Shown here piece after piece: positions 1 through 5,944 of a stretch of DNA of 9,052 nucleotides. Both the position numbers and the translations under genes were made by a program. The DNA comes from an uncultured beta proteobacterium. GTDB lineage: Bacteria; Pseudomonadota; Gammaproteobacteria; Burkholderiales; Burkholderiaceae_C. The notes under the pieces were generated by a model. It had not been told where the DNA came from. It saw nothing but the letters and a program-made list of their open reading frames with translations, and made no database searches. The first letter of the stretch is position 1. Each line of letters opens with the position of its first letter. The stretch covers positions 1-9,052 of the forward strand of contig CAJBVC010000279.1 in NCBI GenBank assembly GCA_903958915.1, read 5' to 3'.

Positions 1-450
1 CGAAGCGGGTAGATTGCGCGGGTCCTGCAGCAGGGGGAAGTGGTCGTTTGCCCAGGCGCCGAGGTTGAGCCAGGGGCGCTGATCCGAAGCACCCGTGGCC
101 ACCACACCTGACAGGACGGTGGCGGCACGTTGCATGCGCGCTGCCGCAGGAAAGTGCGAGGCAAGGTCCGGGTAGCTGCACACGCCGTCCAGCGGGGCCA
201 AGGGCAGCTCCAGCCAGAACACGCCATCGATCGTGACATAGGCAACAAATATGGCCCTGGCGCCCGTGGGGTGTTCGTGACCAGCTTCTTTTTTGATAGC
301 AGAACCGACCCACAGCGCCAGCAAGCGGCCGCCCTGCTCCCGCACCAGGTCGGCGGCGGCCAGCCACTGTGGCGCAGTGACCTTGCCATGCCAGACCGGT
401 ACCGGCGCAGCCAGGTCAGAAAATTCAACGTCCAGTCCGGCAATCTTCAT
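1..450 (-). CDS. hyfG: Hydrogenase-4/Ehr large subunit HyfG-like, N-terminal 150 residues (partial)
   Basis: The ATG is at 450-448 and the frame stays open to the left edge, so the C-terminus is missing. The visible part corresponds to the NuoC-like 30-kDa domain that precedes the NuoD-like catalytic domain in HycE/HyfG. Seen: GGRLLALWVG (40-49) and FVAYVTIDGVFWLELPL (68-84) fit the beta strands HycE has here, and DQRPWLNLGAW (123-133) followed by DHFPLLQD fits the end of the domain. The usual NuoC signature (ERE..D..G) is poorly kept: MQRAATVLSG at 106-115. Residues about 51-67 are encoded by a dispersed repeat and look like an extra loop relative to HycE. The start is supported by GGGAGG (464-459) 8 bases upstream, inside the end of hyfF, with 4 bases between the genes. 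The Ni-binding CxxC motifs would lie outside the window, so hydrogenase activity is untested. The assignment rests on context plus domain resemblance. Confidence 0.8.
   Translation of the reverse strand, partial: MKIAGLDVEFSDLAAPVPVWHGKVTAPQWLAAADLVREQGGRLLALWVGSAIKKEAGHEHPTGARAIFVAYVTIDGVFWLELPLAPLDGVCSYPDLASHFPAAARMQRAATVLSGVVATGASDQRPWLNLGAWANDHFPLLQDPRNLPAS
249..301 (+). repeat. Dispersed Comamonadaceae-type repeat, copy 1, inside hyfG
   Basis: Matches 5887-5939 in the same orientation, without gaps, at about 42 of 53 positions by eye. The shared blocks are ATATGG at the left, GCGCCC in the middle and CTGATAGCA/TTGATAGCA at the right. The match can be stretched left to 242 and 5880. The element lies wholly within the reading frame of hyfG and is read through on the opposite strand as residues about 51-67 (AIKKEAGHEHPTGARAI). 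I recall similar intergenic elements, with an end like GCTATCAAAAAAGTAGCTG, in Comamonadaceae genomes; that is memory, not a search. Confidence 0.65.
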
Positions 451-454
451 GCGG

Positions 455-1909
455 CTAGCCTCCCAGCATGGCAGCAGCCTGCACATACCATCCGTTCAAA
501 TAGGGGGGAATGTACAGACCCAGCATCAAAGCCAGCGCGAGGTGCACAAACACCGGAACCAGGGCCGGTGGATGCGCCAGCGGTTTGTGAATGGTGTCGC
601 CAAACACCATGGGCAGCACCCGCGCCAGCATCGACGCAAATGCGACGCCCAGCGCCAGAAACAGGAACGGCGTCGCCCAGGGCTGCTCGCGCATGGCGGT
701 GGTCAATATCAGGAACTCGCTGGCAAACACGCCAAACGGCGGCATGCCCAGAATGGCCATGGTGCCCACCATCAGACCCCAGCCCACGGTCGGATTCACC
801 TTGATCAGCCCACGAATATCGGCCATCACCTGCGTGCCCGCTTTCTGGGTGGCGTGGCCCACGGCAAAGAAAATGGCGGACTTCACCAGCGAATGCACCG
901 TCATGTGCAGCAGACCGGCAAAATTGGCCAGCGGAGAGCCCATGCCAAAGGCGAAGGTGATCAGACCCATGTGCTCGATGCTGGAGTACGAGAACATCCG
1001 CTTCACATCCTTCTGCCTGGACAGGAAGAACGCCGCCACGGTCACCGACAGCAAGCCGAAACCCATCATCAATTGCCCGGCAATGGCAGATTCGAGTGCG
1101 CCGTCGGTCAGCACCTTGCAGCGCAACAGCGCGTACATCGCCACATTGAGCAGCAACCCGGACAGCACCGCAGACACCGGCGTAGGCCCTTCCGCATGGG
1201 CATCGGGCAGCCAGCTGTGTAGTGGCACCAGGCCGACCTTGGTGCCGTAGCCCACCAGCAGAAAGACAAAGGCCAGCGTCATGATGTTGGGGTCGAGCTG
1301 GCCCTTGATGGCGTCCAGACTGGTCCACAGGAGCGTGGCGTGCTCAGACCCGAGCACCCGGTCGGCTGCCATGTACAAAAGGATGGTGCCAAACAGCGCC
1401 TGGGCAATGCCCACGCCGCACAGGATGAAGTATTTCCACGCCGCCTCCAGACTGGCCGAAGTGCGGTACACACTGACCAGCAGCACCGTGGTCAGAGTGG
1501 CGGCTTCCATAGCCACCCAGATGATGCCAAGATTATTGGTAGTCAATGCCAGCAGCATGGTGAAACTGAACAACTGGTACATGCTGTGGTACAGCCGCAT
1601 GCGTGCCGGGGTCATCTTGCCGCGGTCCTGCTCCACCCGCATATAGGGCCGCGAGAAGATGGCGGTGGTGAGCCCCACGAAAGCGGTCAGGGTCACCAGA
1701 AACACGTTGAGCGGGTCGACGTAGAACTGCATGTCCCACACCAGTTGGGGGCCATCGCGCACGACCTGCGCAGTCAATGCGCAGGCTGCCAGCAACGTCA
1801 GCAGGCTGAACACGACATTCACATCACGCGCCACCGGTCGGTGCCCGACCAGCGCCAACACCATGCCCCCCAGCAGCGGACAACCCAGCGCAAAGACCAA
1901 GGGACTCAT
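455..1909 (-). CDS. hyfF: Hydrogenase-4 subunit F, antiporter-like membrane subunit
   Basis: A 484-residue polytopic membrane protein of the NuoL/M/N (proton_antipo_M) family, a proton-translocating subunit of the Hyf/Ehr membrane arm. Seen: Glu135 in MEAATLTT (the TM5 Glu of NuoM), Lys224 in GYGTKVGLVPLHSWLPDAH (TM7 channel Lys and the family signature), SYSSIEHMG (307-315), Lys343 in HSLVKSAIFF, and Glu398 in FASEFLIL. The TM8 lysine position of NuoM/HyfB appears to be Asn255 (LLLNVAMYALLR). It is shorter than E. coli HyfF (about 526 residues) but shows no internal break. The start overlaps the hyfE stop in ATGA, with AAGGACG just upstream acting as ribosome site. HyfF rather than NuoM is chosen because of the hyfE/hyfG neighbours and the SSIEHMG/VHSLVKS wording. 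Confidence 0.9.
   Translation of the reverse strand: MSPLVFALGCPLLGGMVLALVGHRPVARDVNVVFSLLTLLAACALTAQVVRDGPQLVWDMQFYVDPLNVFLVTLTAFVGLTTAIFSRPYMRVEQDRGKMTPARMRLYHSMYQLFSFTMLLALTTNNLGIIWVAMEAATLTTVLLVSVYRTSASLEAAWKYFILCGVGIAQALFGTILLYMAADRVLGSEHATLLWTSLDAIKGQLDPNIMTLAFVFLLVGYGTKVGLVPLHSWLPDAHAEGPTPVSAVLSGLLLNVAMYALLRCKVLTDGALESAIAGQLMMGFGLLSVTVAAFFLSRQKDVKRMFSYSSIEHMGLITFAFGMGSPLANFAGLLHMTVHSLVKSAIFFAVGHATQKAGTQVMADIRGLIKVNPTVGWGLMVGTMAILGMPPFGVFASEFLILTTAMREQPWATPFLFLALGVAFASMLARVLPMVFGDTIHKPLAHPPALVPVFVHLALALMLGLYIPPYLNGWYVQAAAMLGG
459..464 (-). promoter_or_regulatory. Shine-Dalgarno site of hyfG
   Basis: GGGAGG on the minus strand, 8 bases before the ATG at 450. It lies within the last codons of hyfF, which fits translational coupling and fixes the hyfG start, a gene cut by the window edge. 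Confidence 0.65.
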
Positions 1910-2571
1910 GCGCCGTCGTCCTTGAGTTTTTCCAGATTGTGGATGTCCAGACTGTCAAACTTCTCCCGGATCTGGAACATGAACACGCCCAGAATCAGGA
2001 CCGCCACCAGCACGTCCAGAGCAATACCAAACTCCACAATCATCGGCATGCCGTTGGTGACGGTGGTGGCGGCAAAGATCAGGCCGTTTTCCATGGACAG
2101 GAAGCCAATCACCTGCGGAATGGCCTTGGAGCGCACGATCATCATCATGAACGACAGCAGCACGCAGGCCAACGCGATACCCAGTGAGCCGCTGGCAATC
2201 GAGTGCGACAGGCGCGAGATCGGCAACACCAGGCTGAAGGCAAAGATTACGAGACCTATGCCGATCAGCATGGTGGTGGGAATGTTGAGCAGCGTCTCCA
2301 CATCCCAGCGCACATTGAGTTGGCGAATCAGGCGGTGCAGCATCCAGGGAATGAAGAACACCTTGAGAACGAGTGTCAACGCACCTGAAACGTACAGGTC
2401 ATGCTGCTGCGTGACAAACCCCAGAAGGAACGATGCCGCCACCAGCACCACCCCTTGCATGGTGAACAAATGGATGAGTGACACAATGCGCCGCTGCGAG
2501 ATCATGGCAAACGACAGCAGCAGAATCAGCGTGGCCGACAGATTGATGAGCTGGGGTGCGTAATGGCTCAT
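1906..2571 (-). CDS. hyfE: Hydrogenase-4 subunit E, NuoK-containing membrane subunit
   Basis: A 221-residue, very hydrophobic protein (E. coli HyfE is about 216). It opens with MSHYAPQLINLSATLILLLS and has several membrane segments and a charged C-terminal tail (IREKFDSLDIHNLEKLKDDG). The second half resembles NuoK: IGFLSMENGLIF carries Glu161 and NGMPMIVEFGIALDVLVAV carries Glu180, matching the two membrane glutamates of NuoK/MrpC-type subunits that link the antiporter-like channels to the NuoH-like subunit. The frame stays open far upstream to 3432, but the ATG at 2571 is chosen because it overlaps the hyfC stop (ATGA), has a GGGGG tract just before it, and starts where the family similarity starts. 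The upstream extension is a shadow of hyfC. Confidence 0.88.
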   Translation of the reverse strand: MSHYAPQLINLSATLILLLSFAMISQRRIVSLIHLFTMQGVVLVAASFLLGFVTQQHDLYVSGALTLVLKVFFIPWMLHRLIRQLNVRWDVETLLNIPTTMLIGIGLVIFAFSLVLPISRLSHSIASGSLGIALACVLLSFMMMIVRSKAIPQVIGFLSMENGLIFAATTVTNGMPMIVEFGIALDVLVAVLILGVFMFQIREKFDSLDIHNLEKLKDDGA

Positions 2572-3518
2572 CCGACCCCCAAGAGCACATTCACCAGCAG
2601 CCCGATCACGGCCAGCAAAAAGGCGGTACCCAGAAACTCGGGCACCCGAAAGATCCGCATCTTGGCGCTGGCCGTCTCGATCAACGCCAGAACGATGCCA
2701 CCCAGTGCCAGTTTGAGCACCAGCACCGGCAGCGCCAGCAACAGCGCCAAGGGTGCGTTCGCTTCGGCCACACCCCACGGAAAAAACAGGGCCAGGCCGA
2801 TGCAGGAATAGGTGAACAGCTTCAGGCTGGCAGCCCATTCCAGCAATGCCAGATGCCGTGCCGAATACTCCAGAATCAACGCCTCGTGGATCATGGTCAG
2901 TTCCAGGTGCGTATCGGGGTTGTCCACCGGCACGCGTGCGTTCTCGGCCAGTGACACCATCACAAATGCCACCCCGGCCAGCAGCAGGCTGGGGTAAATC
3001 GCCAGGTCGCGGTGTGCCAATGTCTCCACCATGGTGGTGAGCGACGTGGAGCGCGAAATCATGGAAGCACAGAACAGCACCATCAACAACGCCGGCTCGG
3101 CCAGAAAGCCGACCAGCATCTCGCGCCGTGCTCCCAGCGAACCGAAGGCGGTACCCACATCCATGGCTGCCAGTGAGATGAACACGCGCGCCAGCGCAAA
3201 CAGACCCACCAACGCAATCGCATCGGCCGCCGGCGACAATGGCAGGTCGGTCGACAGCGTTGGAACAATGGCACTGGCCAGCGCCATGCAACCGAAGATC
3301 ACATACGGTGCCAGGCGAAACAGTGGCGAGGCGTGCTCTGCCATCACCGAGTCCTTGTGGAACAACTTGTGCAACATCCGGTACGGTTGCAACAGGCCCG
3401 GTGCCGACTTGTTTTGCAGCCAGTGCCGCCACTGGTTGACCCAGCCCGACAGCAAGGGCGCCAGCAGCAGCGCCATCACCAGCGCCAGCAGTTGCGAAAG
3501 TACCCCCAGGGCGCTCAT
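2568..3518 (-). CDS. hyfC: Hydrogenase-4 subunit C, NuoH-like membrane subunit
   Basis: A 316-residue membrane protein of the NuoH/HycD/HyfC family, which anchors the soluble hydrogenase-like arm and connects it to the proton channels. Length matches E. coli HyfC (about 315). Seen: an N-terminal membrane helix (residues 5-25), the amphipathic stretch GLLQPYRMLHKLFHKDS (41-57) typical of HyfC/HycD, AFGSLGARREM (124-134), corresponding to the conserved cytoplasmic loop around TM3, and the charged loop AENARVPVDNPDTHLELTM (191-209) followed by IHEA, which corresponds to the acidic-rich TM5-6 loop of NuoH. The open frame extends to 3659 but ATG 3518 is preferred because it overlaps the hyfB stop (ATGA) and the protein similarity begins there. 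Confidence 0.9.
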   Translation of the reverse strand: MSALGVLSQLLALVMALLLAPLLSGWVNQWRHWLQNKSAPGLLQPYRMLHKLFHKDSVMAEHASPLFRLAPYVIFGCMALASAIVPTLSTDLPLSPAADAIALVGLFALARVFISLAAMDVGTAFGSLGARREMLVGFLAEPALLMVLFCASMISRSTSLTTMVETLAHRDLAIYPSLLLAGVAFVMVSLAENARVPVDNPDTHLELTMIHEALILEYSARHLALLEWAASLKLFTYSCIGLALFFPWGVAEANAPLALLLALPVLVLKLALGGIVLALIETASAKMRIFRVPEFLGTAFLLAVIGLLVNVLLGVG

Positions 3519-5539
3519 CGCTGCACCACCAGAAGCACCACGACCAGAGTCACAAAACTGTAAATCAGGTAGATCGCAATGCGGCCCTGCTGCAGCAAAC
3601 CTACAAACCTGGAGATGCGCTCCACCAGCCGCGCAATCGGCAGGTACAGCCAGAACCACAACGGGTCTTGCGCAGTTACACGGTAGCTGGGCTTTGCATC
3701 AAATGCGCTGGGCAGATGCCGCTCAATGCGAAAGAACGGCTCAAAAATCTGGCGAATCGGTTGACCAAAGCCTTCCGCCGTGTCCTGCATGCGCGCAGTC
3801 TGCCAAGGATGGCCGCAATCCCACGCCGGACCGCGCCGCAAGCGCCCGTGGTAGAGCCTGCGCACCAGCACAAACGTAAGCCCCACACAGGCCAGTACAC
3901 CCAGAAGAAAGATGGCGGGCGCGTAGCTGGCACGATCGACATGCATAGGCACCAGCAGCCAGCCGTGGTCCGCCACGGTGTGGGCCATACCCGCGTGCAC
4001 CAGGCTTTGGGTGACCGGTTCGATCAGCGCAATCATCTGGTTGGGAAACAGTCCCAGAAAAACGCAGCCCAACGCCAGCCACAGCATGCCCAGGCGCTCC
4101 CAAGCGCCGGCATCATGGGCCGCGGTCAACTTGCCCTCACGGGGCTGGCCCAGAAAGATCACTCCGAAGTACTTGACCATGGTGAAACCCGACAGGGCAG
4201 CGATGAGCGCGATGAGCGCTGCCATGACCGGCACCAGCATGTCCAGCGTCGCGCTGGGAAACCCGGTGGTAAACAGGAAACTCTGCAACAGCAGCCACTC
4301 GGCGACGAAGCCGCCAAAGGGCGGCAATCCGGCGCAGGACAGAGCGCCGACCAGCGTTGGCCAGGCAACCCAGGGCATGAAACGCAGCAATCCTCCGAGT
4401 TTGCCCAGACTGCGCTCGCCGGTGGCATGCATCACCGCGCCAGTGCTGCAAAAAAGCAGGCTCTTGAAAAACGCGTGGCTCATCATGTGGTACAGCGAGG
4501 CAGTCAGAGCCAGGGCGGAGAGCGCAGGCATGTAGTAGGCCGAAAAAAGCAGCGACAGCCCCAGACCCGCGCAGATCAGCCCGATGTTTTCAATCGACGA
4601 ATAGGCCAGCAAGCGCTTCATCTCGACCTGGATGGTGGAGAACACCACGCCAAACAGCGCAGTGGCCAGGCCGACCGCCATCAGCAGCACGCCCCACCAC
4701 CAGATGCGTGTTTGCAGCAGATCAAAGGCCACCCGCAAGATGCCGTACAACGCAATTTTCAGCATTACCGCACTCATCAGTGCCGAGAATGGTGAGGGTG
4801 CAGCCGGATGCGCCTCGGGCAACCAGGCATGCAACGGCAATAGACCGGCCTTGGCACCAAAGCCGAAAACCGCCAGCACGAACGCCACCGAACCCCAGAA
4901 GGGTGTGAGATGCTGCGAGCGCATGTTGGCGAAGGTGTAGTCGCCGGTATTGGCCTGCAGCAACCCGAAACACAGCAGGATGCCTAAAGCGCCAATATGC
5001 GCCACCAGTACATACAGGTAGCCAGCCTGCCGAATCTCGGGAATGCGGTGGTTGGCCATGACCAGGAAGAACGAGGAAAACGCCATGGTCTCCCACGCCA
5101 CCATAAACACATAGGCGTCGTCGGCCAGCACCACCATCGCAATGCTGGCCAGGAACACGTGGTATTCCAGACAAATCAGCCCCGGCGGCGTTCCCTCTCC
5201 CTGGCGAAAATAGCCGGCTGCGAAAATCGAGACCCCGGCGGAAACGCCACCAATGAGGAGCAGGAAGAAGGATGAAAGGCTGTCCAGGCGCAGGTGAAAT
5301 GGCAACTGCGGCAAACCCAGCGGCAGCACCGCCACTTGCACCTCGCTGAAAGCGGCGCTGAGCGCCACCACCATCAGCAACAGGGACACCAGGGCACCAG
5401 CGGGGAACAGTATGGTTGCGACCATACGAAAACGCCGCAGCGCGAACACTCCCAGCACGCCGATCAGTAGCCAGGCCACCACCACCACCAGCACCCAATC
5501 CAGATGCAGCCACGACGACGGATGCAAAAAAACGTTCAT
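3515..5539 (-). CDS. hyfB: Hydrogenase-4 subunit B, NuoL-like antiporter subunit
   Basis: A 674-residue membrane protein, the same size as E. coli HyfB (about 672), and the first gene of the operon. Seen: Glu150 in AWETMAFSSFF (TM5 Glu), Lys230 in FGFGAKAGLLPLHAWLPEAH (TM7 Lys and antiporter signature), Lys261 in SAVMLKIALYG (TM8 Lys), YSSIENIG (313-320), Lys359 in SHAFFKSLLF, and Glu414 in FVAEWLLL. A complete set of channel residues argues for a working proton pathway. The C-terminal third (WDCGHPWQTARMQDTAEGF and a last helix near 655-672) is the HyfB/HycC-type extension. No convincing Shine-Dalgarno is seen before ATG 5539, but no better in-frame start was found and the N-terminal helix is intact. 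HycC is the alternative name; the hyfE and hyfF neighbours favour HyfB. Confidence 0.92.
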   Translation of the reverse strand: MNVFLHPSSWLHLDWVLVVVVAWLLIGVLGVFALRRFRMVATILFPAGALVSLLLMVVALSAAFSEVQVAVLPLGLPQLPFHLRLDSLSSFFLLLIGGVSAGVSIFAAGYFRQGEGTPPGLICLEYHVFLASIAMVVLADDAYVFMVAWETMAFSSFFLVMANHRIPEIRQAGYLYVLVAHIGALGILLCFGLLQANTGDYTFANMRSQHLTPFWGSVAFVLAVFGFGAKAGLLPLHAWLPEAHPAAPSPFSALMSAVMLKIALYGILRVAFDLLQTRIWWWGVLLMAVGLATALFGVVFSTIQVEMKRLLAYSSIENIGLICAGLGLSLLFSAYYMPALSALALTASLYHMMSHAFFKSLLFCSTGAVMHATGERSLGKLGGLLRFMPWVAWPTLVGALSCAGLPPFGGFVAEWLLLQSFLFTTGFPSATLDMLVPVMAALIALIAALSGFTMVKYFGVIFLGQPREGKLTAAHDAGAWERLGMLWLALGCVFLGLFPNQMIALIEPVTQSLVHAGMAHTVADHGWLLVPMHVDRASYAPAIFLLGVLACVGLTFVLVRRLYHGRLRRGPAWDCGHPWQTARMQDTAEGFGQPIRQIFEPFFRIERHLPSAFDAKPSYRVTAQDPLWFWLYLPIARLVERISRFVGLLQQGRIAIYLIYSFVTLVVVLLVVQR

Positions 5540-5672
5540 ACAGTCACGATCGAAAGGTACTGTGGGAACGCCATAGCTGCCATCGTACAGGATGCGGTGG
5601 CACTCGCCGTAAGGGCGCAGCCCGTGCGAACCGCTAAAATGCTGTCAACACTTCGCAGTAAGGTTTTTTGCC
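5540..5672. promoter_or_regulatory. Divergent intergenic region, hyfB / DUF3460 gene
   Basis: The 133 bases separate two divergent transcription units, so both promoters should lie here. Seen on the minus strand: a perfect TTGACA (5648-5643) but no acceptable -10 box 16-18 bases further on, and a poor -10-like TACGAT before hyfB. Seen on the plus strand: TAAAAT (5635-5640), 32 bases before ATG 5673, without a recognisable -35. No sigma-54 GG-N10-GC element and no clear operator palindrome were found. The regulatory role is inferred from gene layout; exact promoters are not assigned. Confidence 0.45.
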
Positions 5673-5879
5673 ATGCACATTTTCCGCCGCCCCGACTACC
5701 GTTCTGACGCCACCGTGTTCATTGACGAACTGAAAACAAAGCGGCCCGAGTTAGTCGAACAGCAGGCCGTCGGGCGCGCCCTGCTGTGGGACAAAATTGT
5801 GGACCGCGCTGCCTGGATGGGCTTTCGCAAAGCGCGCGTCGAGCAAAAACCTTACGTCTACCAGACCGACATCAAGTAA
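5673..5879 (+). CDS. DUF3460 family small protein
   Basis: A 68-residue soluble protein of the uncharacterised DUF3460 family, found in Betaproteobacteria. Seen: the N-terminal stretch SDATVFIDELK (11-21), KRPELVEQQAVGRALLWDK (23-41) with the GRALLWDK core, and the near-terminal KARVEQKPYVYQT (53-65), which is how family members end. No signal peptide, membrane helix or cysteine is present. Function is unknown. A weak TAAGG lies upstream of the ATG. It is first in the rightward group and sits 65 bases before scpA, with a dispersed repeat in that gap. DUF3460 next to scpA is, as I recall, a common arrangement in Burkholderiales, which hints at conserved linkage but not at a shared role. Confidence 0.85.
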   Translation: MHIFRRPDYRSDATVFIDELKTKRPELVEQQAVGRALLWDKIVDRAAWMGFRKARVEQKPYVYQTDIK

Positions 5880-5886
5880 GCATGAA

Positions 5887-5939
5887 ATATGGCTGTAGCG
5901 CCCATGGATAGTGCGTAACCAGCTACTTTTCTGATAGCA
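5887..5939 (+). repeat. Dispersed Comamonadaceae-type repeat, copy 2, upstream of scpA
   Basis: Second copy of the element at 249-301, same orientation, about 79% identical without gaps. It fills most of the 65-base gap between the DUF3460 stop and the scpA ATG and ends 5 bases before that ATG. It contains an imperfect dyad: GTAGC (5895-5899) and GCTAC (5922-5926). It has no coding capacity for a transposase and no obvious target duplication. Confidence 0.65.
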
Positions 5940-5944
5940 ATTTC

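Noticed and set aside
293..1222. Plus-strand open frame of 309 codons antisense to hyfG and hyfF
   Set aside because: Rich in His/Gln/Arg with no recognisable domain; a high-GC shadow of the minus-strand genes.
1340..2563. Plus-strand open frame of 407 codons antisense to hyfF and hyfE
   Set aside because: Low-complexity composition, no domain, and the opposite strand holds clear hyf genes with family-conserved residues.
2572..3432. Upstream extension of the hyfE reading frame
   Set aside because: It lies inside hyfC in another frame, has no membrane character, and the family start fits ATG 2571.
3668..4795. Plus-strand open frame of 375 codons antisense to hyfB
   Set aside because: Gln/His/Arg-rich shadow with no recognisable motif; hyfB channel motifs explain this DNA.
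5590..5620. Sigma-54 type promoter (TGGCAC at about 5598)
   Set aside because: The required GC dinucleotide is not at the right distance from the GG, so the -12 element is missing.
249..5939. The two repeat copies as ends of a composite mobile element carrying the hyf operon
   Set aside because: No transposase or integrase lies between them, the copies are only about 79% identical and in direct orientation, copy 1 lies within the hyfG frame, and such elements are usually scattered individually.
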